Shown here: one piece after another, positions 10,265 to 21,804 of the stretch
Layout: each line of letters starts with the position of its first letter
Numbering within the stretch: position 1 is the stretch's first letter
NCBI GenBank assembly: GCA_025766275.1
Contig: JAFKAC010000002.1
Span: 186,001-250,000, forward strand
Origin: Lactarius indigo
Lineage: Eukaryota; Basidiomycota; Agaricomycetes; Russulales; Russulaceae
DNA length: 64,000 nt
Direction: 5' to 3'
Position numbers and translations under genes: made by a program
The notes under the pieces: model-generated
What the model saw: only the letters and a program-made list of their open reading frames with translations
Told to the model about the DNA's origin: nothing
Database searches by the model: none

Positions 10265-10800
10265 GCCTGTACACACTTCATGTCCTAACTCTCAGGGTTT
10301 CTTCCTTCCAGTGTGTCATGCATGTCATATCTTGTCCAACAGGACCGTGTGACTTTGAAAGAGTCAGCGTGTGTGAGTGGCGTCCTGGACGCCTGTACAC
10401 ACTTCATGTCCTAACTCTTGGGGTTTCTTCCTTCCAATGTGTCATGCATGTCATATCTTGTCCAACAGGACCATGTGAGTTTGAAAGAGTTAGCGTGTGT
10501 GAGTGGCGTCCTGGACGCCAGTGCACACATCACATCCCGACTCTCGAAGTCTCTTCCTTGAGTGCAATATGTGTGCCATATCTTGTCCAACTAAACTGTG
10601 TGGTCCAGAAAGAGCCTGTGTGTGGGGGGGGCGTCCTGGACGCCTGTGCACACTTCACTCCCTGACTGTCAAGTCTCTTTCTTCCAGTGTGTCATGCGTG
10701 CCATTTCTTGCCCAACAGGACTGCAAAGGTCCAAAAGGGCCAGTATGTGTATGTGTGTGGCATCTTGGATGCTTGTGCACACTCAGTAAAAAAGGAAAAA
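10265..10800 (+). repeat. ~125-bp satellite array, right part
   Basis: Continues the array of 2442-3418 beyond the copia insertion. GGCGTCCTGGACGCC cores lie near 10379, 10505 and 10630, with a decayed core near 10767. The last unit degenerates into unique sequence. Confidence 0.88.
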
Positions 10801-12045
10801 CCAGAATTAGTCATTGGCAGTCCAGAGTTGTCAGCCATGGGTCGCTGTGAGTCTAGTTCAGGTCAAGCGGCAATCAAAAATTTTGCAAAGTCTGGCCAAG
10901 TCAGATGAAAGTCATTTCATAGTCAGATCTAGTCAGACCTAGAGTCACAGAAAACTGGCGAAAACTGGCAATAGTTAGGGTGAAAGATTGTCTTTTTTCT
11001 TACATAATGAAACTTGCCTTACTGTAATCCGATATTTCGATCATCTGCACAACTCGAAGCTACAATGTCTATTGAATACGACTAATCCTGACAACACCAA
11101 TGGAAACAAAACAAAACAAAACAAACAAAACAAGGCAACAAGGCGGATGGTACTGGAGGCGATGGCTGGGGGAACATGGGCAGCCCACTGGCAGACATAG
11201 CATGAGTCTTTCCCTTTACCCTAGATACTGCTAGCTCGCTCATCTATTCCTTCTCTTATCTCTCTGGGGCAGAATCCTCTTATGCAAACCATATCGGCGT
11301 TGGTATCTGCATTCCTGGGGGCTGCATCGTCATAGCATCGATATTGGTCTCTGCGTCAGCCTCACCCAGGCCATTCCTATCACCGACCGTTCTTCCAACC
11401 ATTCCCTCTCCTTCCCTCGAATCCCTTCAAGCACCGTCTCCAACAACACTCTCAAGACCGGTTTGTTCTCACCAAGCGTGCTGAATGAGGCTCACTCTAA
11501 GTCGCAGGAGTAATTCGCGTTGTTGCTTCTCATCTGGCTGAGGAACCCATGCAATCATCGTACTGGTCCCATGCTCGTCGCGACACCCCATGTCAGTTCC
11601 CCAGAGACTTTCCCACAACCATCAGTAATCATTAATCATCATTGATCCTGGATTCTTTCTTTCTCTACCCATCAGACGACATCTCCACTGTCAACTCTCC
11701 TTCTGACATAGGGACTGTTCCAACAGTCTCTCCCAGCACGAGCAGAGTGAGCACCGGGAACATTCCGCTACTGGCATCTTTGTCAAGCCCCTCTCTCCTG
11801 GCCAGTGAGTTACCGTCTGAGAGGCCGATAGTTGAACCGCTGTGGCCAATATCTACAACAAGATCCATTAGTTCTGTTCTGCCATCATTTCCTGGTCCTT
11901 CTCCCATTGGCCCTCCGGGGTTGTTGCCGACTATATCGCTATTAACATTAATTACTGAGCCTATGCCAAGCAGCATTTCATCACGCCGTCCTGTGAGTCC
12001 TCAAGCCTCCTCGAGCCCCTCAACCCTACGTATCTGCCCACACAA
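10801..12045. other. Unassigned region with one weak ORF pair
   Basis: There is no recognisable gene. A Ser/Pro-rich plus frame (11642-12049, 135 codons) overlaps an antisense frame (11665-11976); neither has a domain and both may be chance. A purine stretch of AAACAAAAC type lies near 11105-11135. Confidence 0.4.
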
Positions 12046-12638
12046 CTAAAAATCCATGCAGTGACATGCGCAAAGGCCATCCCTGGAAAACCTTCTGACT
12101 TTCCTAATTGTGAGAACAGGATGGTGGACTTACCGATCAAGAAATGCAGTTGTCACCAATTACACTGAAGGAGTTGCTGCGGAGGCGACGCAGGCAGCTA
12201 ACTTCCTTTCCTTACTGAGAGCTTCGTATTTCTGGTGTGATGTCTGGGTCAGCGTGTTTTTGGTATCTCATAAGACGCATGTACCTTTCTTGTCCCAGAG
12301 TCAACACTGTCCCACACAGCTTTGAAGCTGGACTTTGTCACGGAATGGTCTTTAAGGTAGTCGCACGCAAAAAGATTCCTAGCAGAAGGGAAATGTCAGA
12401 GAGAGGGTAAATGGAAAAAATGATCTCATACCGTGCTGTTAGGAGGTTGGGATCTGCAATCATGAGCTTTTTGGACTTCGAACCTTTCGAGGTAGGCATT
12501 GCAGCTGAAGACGACACAGCATCCAGCTCCTTGGCAGGGACTTGAAACAACGGTTTGGGGATCAAAATGCCAGCCCTTTAAATTGTAGTCAGCCATCATT
12601 CAATTGAGAACAGAAGTAGGCACGTACAATGGGTTTAC
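12046..12638 (-). pseudogene. HMG-box-like gene, 5'-truncated by the LTR element
   Basis: Exons join in one frame with ~52-bp GT-AG introns: 12638-12628, 12575-12432, 12378-12285, 12231-12164, then a last exon ending at a TAG at 12048-12046. The product has a basic Lys-rich lead (SKGSKSKK), then a segment with Phe, Trp, RKKYEALSKERK and aromatic spacing typical of an HMG box. That fold bends DNA in fungal transcription and mating factors. The upstream intron donor (GTAAGT at 12698) lies only 2 bp from the LTR inserted at 12701, so the 5' exons are missing. The gene structure is well supported by consistent frame and phase. The HMG assignment rests on spacing alone and could be another small basic protein. 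Confidence 0.45.
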
Positions 12639-12700
12639 CTGTGAGAAATACAATAAATCAGTCAGTATATGCTAGCTTCGGATGAGAGAATAACTTACAC

Positions 12701-13096
12701 TGTCACGGTTCAGTCGGACTGTCTGTGACTTATCGGGTTCAGTCGTAGCCCAAAGGCAATGGGAAAGCAGAGTCGAGGGTCACAGGTTAAGTGACCAGAG
12801 GGAGGGAGAACTTGGCAGGTGAGTGAGAGGGGAATCTGAAGGTTTAAACAAGTAGACTGTATTCAAGGAGTCAAGGACTAAGAGTAGACAAAGTATTGTA
12901 CTACTCAGACTACTGGTCTTTATACTCTTACAAACTGGTGATTTTTGGAACTCTTTTCTGTGGTTACAAAGACTTGGAAATGAGCTGGCATACAAGAGAC
13001 GTGGCATGGGTACTGGGCTGGCAGAAGACTCGGATGCACTGGCAGGGTGACGTGTCACATGTCGTGATGTGATCGCGATGTCACGAGATTGTGACA
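12701..13096 (-). repeat. 3' LTR (TGTCAC type), 396 bp
   Basis: Reads TGTCAC...GTGACA on either strand. It is homologous to 23867-24176 and includes TATAAA and the TAAGAGTAGAC motif (12879-12889, plus strand). It contains an extra ~28-bp partial duplication near its plus-strand start. Confidence 0.8.
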
Positions 13097-13111
13097 TAGC
13101 CCCCTCTCTCG
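13097..13111 (-). other. Polypurine tract of the BTB-CCHC LTR element
   Basis: The minus strand reads CGAGAGAGGGGGCTA directly before the LTR's TGTCACA. This places the preceding coding frame inside an LTR element and not in a host gene. Confidence 0.7.
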
Positions 13112-13324
13112 GTTCATTCGTCCGCAAATGATTTAGGAACTGCGGTCAGCAGCTTCCCAATCGACGTCATAGGGATACTCGTAGTCGTCTACAGGCTGGG
13201 CTTGAACTGAGGTACCGTGCAGACGTTGACGTGGGCGTGTGGTGGGTTGAAGAGCCTGGTCAGGGGAAAGTGTCGAGCGCAACCACTCATGAGTGCGCAT
13301 ACTGGTGGTTGAAGTCGAAAGTGC

Positions 13325-13938
13325 TGATGAACAGCACACAAAGGTAGCATACTCACAGTGGACAAAGGAGACTGTGGTGAGATAGGCTGGGTGGCTGGAA
13401 GCAGCAAACACGAAGTCAAGCAGTGAAAGCAAGAGATGTCTGGCACACAGCAGTGAGAGAACTGATGATGGTATTACAGGGAAGAAGACATACCTGGCAC
13501 ACAGCAGTGAGAGAACTGATGTGGACCAGGGCGTACAAGCAGTCTACTTATACTGTACAGAGGTGTGACACTAGTACAAGGAAAGTAACTATGGGTCACA
13601 GAATACAAGGAGCGCATTGTTCTACAACAGGACAAAGGAGTGTGCATATGGAGAACAAGGCGTATAGAACAAGAAGTGTCCAGACCAAGATGGTATCATA
13701 ATGACATCACAATAAAGATATATCTAAAGAAAGAACAAAGACGTAGTACAATGACAAGTCCAGAGGAGTCCGCATGATGTCATAGTACATGATGTCATAG
13801 GTGACGCAATGATAAGTAATAGATTGTACAGATCAAAAGGTATCTAATCTACAGGTCCTGTATATCTAATCTATAGCAGTCCATGCTGCAAGTCCGGTCC
13901 GTATGAGCCGCTAAGTGCGCAAGGGTCACTTATCAACA
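13325..13938 (-). repeat. Copia-type solo LTR with 5-bp target duplication AGTGC
   Basis: This 614-bp LTR is homologous to 1850-2441, starting TGTTGATAAG at 13938 and ending TCATCA at 13325. The flanks AGTGC (13320-13324 and 13939-13943) match exactly. There is no primer site or internal sequence, so it is a recombination remnant inside the BTB-CCHC frame. Confidence 0.95.
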
Positions 13939-13995
13939 AGTGCAGGGCAATTGAACCCATAATAAGGGTGTTGTGGTGAGATGGGGCAATGTCGG

Positions 13996-14623
13996 TGTTG
14001 ATAAGTGACCCCTGCGCACTTAGCGGCTCGTACAGACCGGACTTGCAGCATGGACTGCTTTAGATTAGATATACAGGACTTGTAGATTAGATACTGTTTG
14101 ATCTGTACAATCTGGACTTATCATTGCGTCATCTATGACATCACTGTACTTCTAATGACATCATACATCCGGACTCTGCGTTGTATAACGCCTTTGTACT
14201 TTCCTTTGTTCCGTACTTAGCTTTATCCTTATTATGATGTCACTATGATATCATTTACTTCTGGACTCTCCTTATTCTTTCTTTCCTTGTTCTCAGAACG
14301 TCCACTCCTTTGTCCGTTTGTAGAACAATACTTCCTTGTACTGTGTGACTTAGTGTTACATCCCTTGTACAGTGTCACTACCTGAAAGTGTATAAGTAGA
14401 GTACCATGTACGCTCCTGGTCCACATCAGTTCTCACTGCTTGTGTGCCAGGTAAGCTCCCTCCTCTCCAAATGTAACAATATCAGTTCTCACTGCTTGTG
14501 TGCCAGACTACCATCTTGCTTCACTGCTTGACTTCCTGTTTGCTGCTTCCAGCCACCTCTCATATCTCACCACAGAACACTTTGTCCATCTGTGAGTATG
14601 TCCTCCATGTGTGCTGTTCATCA
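13996..14623 (+). repeat. Copia-type solo LTR with 5-bp target duplication GTCGG
   Basis: A 628-bp LTR of the same family in plus orientation: TGTTGATAAG at 13996 and TCATCA at 14623, flanked by GTCGG at 13991-13995 and 14624-14628. A TATAAGTAGAG promoter motif lies near 14390. A 26-bp direct repeat (14425-14450 and 14481-14506) flanks an intron-like GTAAGC...CCAG segment (14451-14506). Confidence 0.95.
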
Positions 14624-17600
14624 GTCGGCGCTGGGGACACATGGCATGGGGCTGGCGACAAAGTCCCTTGGTGTGCCCGGGGTTTTGGCAATAGTGACAG
14701 CGACGGGGGTTGCGTTGCCTGACCAATTCAACCACGTTGTGCTGTTGCACGGGAGGCCAAATGGAGCCTGTACGGGAGTTTGGCATGGTCTGCGGACACG
14801 GCGTTGCCTCGGCTGCACGTTCGCTGTTGGGGCTTTGGGTAGTGGTACGGTGGGTGTCCGGAATGATCGTGGCCTCTCCATTGTTGATTGTTTCGACAGT
14901 TGTATTGGTAAGACAACCATGCAACATGTTTGGAGGGTTTTGGTGGTAGTGGCGCTGTTCTCGAACTGCGTAGGGGTGACAACGATGAGCAATTTCATGG
15001 TCATGACGAGGGGATTGGTTTCGTGGAACCTGTAGTGGAGAGCGAGTGAGGGTGCTGATGTTCAGAAGCTCCCTCCAGCATAGGGCCTCGATCTCAGGGA
15101 ACTGCCACTTCTGTGCCAATCGGAGAATTAGCGTCCATTCTCGGGTAGTGGCCTCGTAGACTGAATAATGCGGGTTGTAGAAGATCCACATGAGTAGTGT
15201 AAACTCCTCGGTTGTTACATCGTTGAGAATGACGTGATAGGGCCCAACGGCAACGCGGGACTCGACAGTGACTGGTCCCTCATTATCTAAGTCAATGGGT
15301 ACCTCAGCTGTTGATCCCACAACCTTCCAAAGTTTTCGGAAGTATGGTGACTCGCGTATGAAGAAATAGCTGTGGACGTGGAATTCGTGGTCGCTCGTTG
15401 TGAATACCGCGTCGGCACTGGGCAGATCGTACAGGGGATGTCGACTGGCAGTTGTTGTTTTGGGCGAAGGGCTGGTTGGCGCTGGGTTACCGTCCAAGTC
15501 GGTGGTCATATTGGCTTGGGTGTAGTCCTCTGTTGTACTATCGTTGTTGGAGGTGGGGGGCAATTGCTCCGGTTCAAAGGGTGACGTGAAGTCAGGGAGC
15601 AGACCCCGGAGAGGATTGTCGAGTACGTTGGAGTGCTCCCTGAGCGTAGGGCTGAGGGTCAACTCCATGCATAGTGGAGGAGCCATGTCTGTTCCGCCTG
15701 CATTTTCGACTTGGCTATCGTGCTGGTCTTTATACCTTTGCGCATCGTAGAGGTCCCGTGACCTTATCAGTTTGTCCAAACCTCAAACTCTCCCAATGAG
15801 TACGCTCTGGGTTGTTCCTAGTGCTAGCAATGATGATCGATAAGGTACACTCGAGGCCTCTTGTTCGGTCGTGGAGAGGACGTGGAGCCGTGATGTTGAT
15901 TCGGTGGGGATAGAGGTGTGATGAAGGTCCGTGGCTATCGCGTATCTTGATTGGTCGACCTCGTACGGTACGTGCTGAGCTAGTCTGATCTGTACATCTT
16001 GCGCCGTTTTGTGAGCGTAGGCATACATTTCGTTTGGCGTTCTGGAATACTGTGCTTCGTTCGAGGACCTTATCGTGCGTGATCGGAATTGAAGTGCCCT
16101 AAGTGATGTCCGTTCGAGCGGCAGCTTCTTCATGGTGTTGAATAGATTCCGTTTACAATGGTATGGTTGATGATGTCTGCGATGGTTATTTGTTGACCCC
16201 CAGTCTGCATGCGTTTCTGATTGCTGGGGTGAGAGTGCGGGCGTTTTGAGTTGCCTCGTGTTCCGGCGGGTAGGTACATGGTGCGGATAAGTTGGAGCGT
16301 TGATAGTGAGGGTGTTTTTCGGCGTTCTTAGGTCAAACGATTGTTTGTGGTGATCTTTTGAGGTCCCAACGTTGTCGATGAGCGCGTTGCTTTGAAGGCT
16401 CAGCTCGTGAAAAGGGGTTGTATCATGACGAAAGGGTACTGCGATCGTGAAACGTTGGGTCAATATGGTGGGGTTTCTGCGGTTGTTCAAGTCTTCGGTC
16501 AAGGACAGGGGGGAAAAATGTGGTGCGGTAGCAGATAGCAGAATATTCACCCCCTCCTTAGGGTGTTGTCGTCCTCGGCAACTCAGCGTAATACGGGCAG
16601 CCTGGTTGCGGTAAGGACAAACGAGCAGCAGGACAATATTTCGAGGGAGTTGGCACACAGCCGGCCCATTGAAGGAAACACGAGAGAGCGTCCAAGGGAG
16701 AGACGCGAGAGTTGGTAACAGGAGAAGTGGGCAGCGTCCCATGGTTGGTGACACCAATGTCCTGTCGGCTGATAAGATCCAACCATCAGTGGATGCCGAA
16801 CGGTGGCGCAAGTGTTTGAACAGAGGGAACAAGGAACACTGAGCGTTCAGCTCGGATGGTCGCAGTTTATAGGTGCAGATACAGGGTTGGGTGACATACC
16901 CGAGTTCATCTTTAGCTGGTCTGGTGTCAATACCGGGTACGACGAACAGTAACTGTATTTGGTGAATCATTCCCCGTGGAAAATGGGAGCAGTGAACAAG
17001 GGCGGGGTTGCTACACTGCTTACGCGTTTCGGGTGGTGCCGTAGCGGAGTTCCATTTCGCCCGTCTGTTATGGTGCGACTTTGGTCGAGTGAATTGTATT
17101 CGTTTCATGTCGTTGGATTTTGTCGACTTCTCAGGTCGAACTGAGTGCCTCTTGTTTGTTGCATGGCCCGTGGTCCTCTTCGGCGACTCATGCCATGTCA
17201 TGCATGTATTTGTGACCTTTTTGGTGTGTCGTCGTTTTTCATTCTTGCGGTGGTGTATGTTGGCCGTGTTTTGTCCGCCCAAGAGGTCATACTGACTCGT
17301 GCAATTCAGGTCAGAATGTCGTTGACCATGACCAAGCCGTAGTTCTTCGTGACCGTGTGCGTGCGGGTCAGGGCCGGATCCTAGGTTTTTGACACGGCGC
17401 TTGGGGGCATCGATTCTGGCCCTTCTTTGTCGTCGTACAGGCTGATGGTGTCGCGTAGTGAGTTCTTGCCACTCGGTTATTCTTTTCATGTTCGGGACCC
17501 CTTTTGTCTGTTGAATCTCTCTAATCTCATGTCGTCGTATGTTGGCAACAGTTTGGTTCGTAGAGGGGTCGCCCGTGCCAGTGGCAGCGTCGGGTGGGGC

Positions 17601-18722
17601 TTCGTTGACCCTTGCATGTGTGCCTTGCTTCGATGCGGCCTGTCTCCTCTCGCAGAATTCCGTTATCGCCCCTTTCTTCCATATTGGTTGTTTACTGACT
17701 TCATGCCCCGACAAGGTTGTCCGATGGAGGGCTCTGTTGATGACTCAAAGTGCTTTCCCATGTAACAATCCTTTCCTTCGTTGGTTGGCGTAGAGGGGTG
17801 CGTATGCTCGAGAAACTCTAATGACTAACTCGTGCATTTGGTGGTTCGCAGGTGCCGTGTCGGTCGTGCGAACACATGCGATCTGGCCAGATGTCGTGGG
17901 CTTCTTTATTCTGGCCTGGGTGTTCGGTACGTAGTTCGCTCCTGCGTTGATCATATCTCTGATGCGTCGAGTGACCGCTGTCGTTGTTTTCACGCTCATA
18001 GATTTGATCACATAACAGCTTTTCACCCTCTTGGGTATTCTGTAATGTGTGGTTCGCCGCTGGTTCGGTGCATCGTTTGGGTTTCTTCCACTGCTTTGTC
18101 GATTGTCGGTAATCTGTGAGTGGTTCGCGTTCGCGTTTTTGGTGCGGTGGTCAATGCTGTGTGTCAATTGCGCGTTGGTGAGTCTCTTCGCGATTGTCGA
18201 TGAGTTGTTTGGCTCAAATTCGGATGTCTGATCGTACTTAGTCTGGTAGGGCTCGAGTATGCTGTCGCAGTTCCTCTTTCTGTTGGGATCGTTTTCGCGA
18301 GTTTTCCTCGCTACCCCTATCTGAGTGAACTGACTCAATATACTGGCATTCGGGGTACAGTCCGTCCCGTTGTGCTGCGTCGCGTGGGACTGCCAGCCTG
18401 CTTCTTTTACATCGGGAGCCAGTTCTACACTGGTGGACCCTTTTGTGACCTGCAGCGGGTCATAGCCCACCTCGACATCTTTGAGCGATTCGGTGGGTTT
18501 GCAACTTGTTTCTTCTTGTAGTTTCAGTTTCTCTAGGTCGTTCTTCGCATCCTTGCAGGATGACAGGCCCCGGAGTGCGTTTTCATCCGCGTGCCTGTTC
18601 GGATCTGACCCATCTGGCGGTACTCCTTCTCTTCGGTTTTGGGGTACCGAGTGATGAATCGCCGTCAATTGTCCATGCGTTCCGGAAGTTGGCGAAGCTG
18701 TCCCAACTCGTTTCATCAGCAT

Positions 18723-20356
18723 TGGTAGAGTGATTCATGTGGTTTTCTACCTTTAATTGATTTTTCTGAGTTCATACCCAATCGCCGATGTGGGGTCTGC
18801 AGATGTATGACAGCATCGGGTGAGTCTGCTTGATCAGTTTGATCATCATACCTGTTTGTCTATTGACCGTTTGCCGCAAGTGAAACTGGAACAAGAACTG
18901 TTCTCCTTTCGCCAGATCTTCATTGAAGCTATTGGGCGATGCCCTGCAGAGTTCCCTTCCACGGTGCGTCCGAGTTTTTGTTGTGGTTTCGTTCGACGAT
19001 TCTGAGCCAGCGGTGGGCGATGCATCTCCCTCAGTGGGGCTTCGGTTTACTTTGCTAGTCGTTCTTGTTTCTGACGTGTCTCTTCCATGGGCATTTTGTT
19101 CCAGTGTGGTAGAGTCCTCAGTGTCGTGTGGACCATCTCGGCGATTCTTGCACGTGTTCCTTTTTGTCCACCCCTATCGAACAGGGACCTCTTATCGATT
19201 CTAGTTGATCCGTCGGGTATTCTACCTCAATTGTCGTCCCTTTCCGGGCTCTTGGTCATTCGATGCGTGTTCTCGTGTGACCTTGTTGGACAAGCTTCGA
19301 CTTATCCAACTAGGTGCGTCTCCTCGTGTATTTTTGCTACGTGGGCCTCAACTTATCTGACTCGGTGTGTCTCCTTGTGGACTTTTGTTACACGGGCTTC
19401 GACTTGGTTGGTTCGTTATCCGCTGCTGGTGTGCTGATGATCGTAATCGATCTACCAGAGTTCTGGTTTTAGTGGCTACGGCGCCGCTAAGTGCTGGGGC
19501 ATTCAGCGTGGCTTTTCGGAGTTCAACACCAGGGATCGTATTGATCGATATTTCGGATTGATTTCGCTGCTGGATGTGGGTTCGTAATTTGTCATTCATT
19601 TGTATATGCTGGTTTTCTGATGGACCCTCCAGGTCGTCGATGGGTGGCCTCAACACGTCCTGATGTTGAGTTACTGCTTACACAATGGAGGTCAGTCAGG
19701 TCTGAGGGGCTCGGAGTCCTCGTTTCCATAATTGGTGTCAAGTTAGCCAGTTTCTCGCGTCGATACCCCTGTCGTAATTTCGTGCGAGGAGCAATCAATT
19801 GCTGTTCAAAACTTTCGAGTTTAATGTGGTGCCACGTCATTGGTGGCATTCGTGAAACTTTGTTTTTGTTTATTGATTTCATCGTGCCGCCATATAACTC
19901 CAGCAGGTACTTCTTCCTGCCTTCCCGTCTGTGAGTACCAGTCGAGCAGGTCAGTGTCGTTCCGGAGCAGTATCTCTAGGGACCCGTGCCATTCCTTCAT
20001 GGGTCGTGCCTTTGTCGTGATTCATTTCCGCATCGAGTTTACTTCAAAGTTTACGTGACATCTGTTCCGCTTAGATTCATTCGTGCGCGAGTTCAGGGTT
20101 CTGGTTGAGTCGGGTGTTCCATCCTCGATCATCCATTTGCGCATCATACTATCCGCACAGGCTTCGACTTTGGGGTCCTGTCCATGTGTGGTCTGCTGTC
20201 CACGTAGAGCCGTAGTTCGTGTGTCATAGGTGTCGGGCAAGTTCGTGTTCGGGTTCGGGTGCTCGGCGTATTGAGCGTGAGGTTCATTTGTCAGGGGATC
20301 GGTGCATAATCGGGTGTGTTCGGTATCGTCAGGTTGCTCCGCGCTCGTCCTACAAG
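18723..20356 (-). pseudogene. Upstream frame-shifted coding remnants of the BTB-CCHC element
   Basis: The same A/C-rich, T-poor minus-strand composition continues here. Minus frames of similar Thr/Arg/Asn/Pro-rich character occupy 19656-19348 and 19882-19592, and a third frame covers the part left of the nested element. They are in different phases, so any single ancestral ORF has picked up frameshifts. No domain was recognised. Confidence 0.4.
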
Positions 20357-20688
20357 CATCAGGAAAAACCTCCCACGCTAGCGAGGGATAACACACGACT
20401 AAATTATCGACATGGGAGACAAGGGAGATAATGTGCCAATATTTCGTCACTAAGACCAGTAATGCTCTAATCCTTCATGCGGCAATCAATCACCACCAAT
20501 TATCTACTAAAATATCGTGTAATTATCTCGATCAGTTTATGTAAATGTTTTACACAAGGTTTTACAACTCCAAAACTAGAATGCTCCAGGTAGTCCAATA
20601 ATGCGGAATAGATGTACACTTCGAAGACTGTACTACAGGAATAATGCTTACACTACCACACATTGTCGCCGCCGTTGTAGCGGCAGTA

Positions 20689-20819
20689 CATCAGGAAAAC
20701 AAAAAGTTACTAGAAGCAACAAAGAAGCAATAGCCGTGACTAGTGCTGACTAGTGATACCCAAATATGGTAGGGGCTAGTTCCCCTAGTCACGGCTAGTC
20801 AAATTTTGTTTTGCTGATG
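20689..20819. mobile_element. 131-bp MITE with TA target site
   Basis: The inverted termini CATCAG[G/C]AAAACAAAA are flanked by TA (20687-20688 on the left; T at 20820 with its A separated by the hAT-like insertion). An inner dyad CCGTGACTAG/CTAGTCACGG adds to the fold-back. The first seven bases match the termini of the larger element around it. Confidence 0.6.
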
Positions 20820-20820
20820 T

Positions 20821-21796
20821 CAAGGGGGGGCCGGAATTCTTAAAATTGCACGGGGTCGGTAAATTTTTTTAAGGGGTTGGGCCGTACCCCCCCCCCCCCC
20901 CTACCCCCAAAAAGGAAATTAAAGGCCAAATATGGAAATTTCTTAGATTACCCCACCCCATCGTGCATCGCTGCCAAACCGCTGGCACCACACACGTTTC
21001 TGTGTGTTCTATAAACATTGCCATGAGTGCTGTATGCTACCACCAAGCTGTGAACATGCAACTTCATCGCTTACATTTATCATAGTTGAGTTCCCCTAAC
21101 TTTTAAGTTCAGTGTCAGTGTGGCTTATTCTTTTTGTTCTCCGGCTTTCTGCATTTGTCCGTGGCCTTATTGGCTCGAACAAGACGTATCTCTGACTCAT
21201 ACAACTACATATGTGAAGTTTTGTGTTATGCGCAAACGTGCACAACCATTTTCGACCACCTGCAACAACCCGACCTCGTTTCTGTTCCCGACCCCGCCGC
21301 ATGTCTATGCACGTTTATCTCTTCGAGAAAAACACGTCTCCAATCACCGCGGACCTGTATGCGACGGCGCGCGTTCCGCGGACGCGTGCGCGACACCTTG
21401 CGACGCATCACATGCCCCAAGACCTGTAGATGCTCTTAGACGGAGTTGGGGCTCAGGCCACTGTAACTGTAGTTAAGGAAATTCCTCATAGAATAGTACA
21501 GTAACATGTAGTAAATAGAATTCTAGTATCCCTTTGAAAAAACCCGCCATGCAACAGGTATGGGTTTTGTACGGGTACCTCAGATCTGACCCACACCCAC
21601 ACCCACAAACCCATATTCGGGTACCCGCATGGGTTTACAAACCCACAATATGCACTATTGCTGAGATGATACGGGGGAAAAGCGGGAAATTTCCAGATCG
21701 GCCTGGCCTTAGACACCCAAAAAGCAAATTTTTTTAGAGACTTTCGGTCGACCCCCCCCACCTCGGGTCACGGAACCACGGCCCGGCCCCCCCTTG
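20821..21796. mobile_element. hAT-like non-autonomous element with 8-bp target duplication
   Basis: Perfect 14-bp inverted termini CAAGGGGGGGCCGG (20821-20834) and CCGGCCCCCCCTTG (21783-21796) are flanked by the 8-bp duplication GCTGATGT (20813-20820 and 21797-21804). An 8-bp duplication with CA-G-rich ends is the hAT pattern. The 976-bp interior has C tracts, CCCACA repeats and no transposase, so it would rely on a transposase in trans. It landed on the right end of the MITE. Confidence 0.8.
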
Positions 21797-21804
21797 GCTG
21801 ATGT

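Larger units (their letters stand above)
13133..18722 (-). pseudogene. BTB domain plus CCHC zinc-knuckle protein, split by two solo LTRs
   Basis: From the ATG at 18722 the minus frame stays open to the first solo LTR except for two TGA codons (17747-17745 and 15785-15783). Leaving out each solo LTR with one copy of its target duplication gives 4338 nt, exactly 1446 codons, ending at a TAA at 13135-13133. The first ~980 codons are basic and rich in Thr, Asn, Arg, His and Gln, with no recognised domain. A BTB domain follows at about 15420-15030 (DAVFTTSDHEFHVHSYFF to the helical EWTLILRLAQKW part), as in Agaricomycete BTB proteins. A single knuckle CHYCQNPGHTKGLC lies at about 14702-14660. The C-terminus is acidic (DDYEYPYDVDWEAAD). 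A Gag-like role is inferred from the knuckle and the adjoining polypurine tract and LTR. Confidence 0.65.

Noticed and set aside
11642..12049. 135-codon Ser/Pro-rich plus ORF as a gene
   Set aside because: An antisense frame of similar length covers it, no domain or intron structure supports it, and its end overlaps the last exon of the minus-strand HMG-like gene.
14592..15035. 147-codon plus ORF opposite the BTB-CCHC gene
   Set aside because: It is antisense to the conserved BTB and zinc-knuckle codons and has no recognisable feature.
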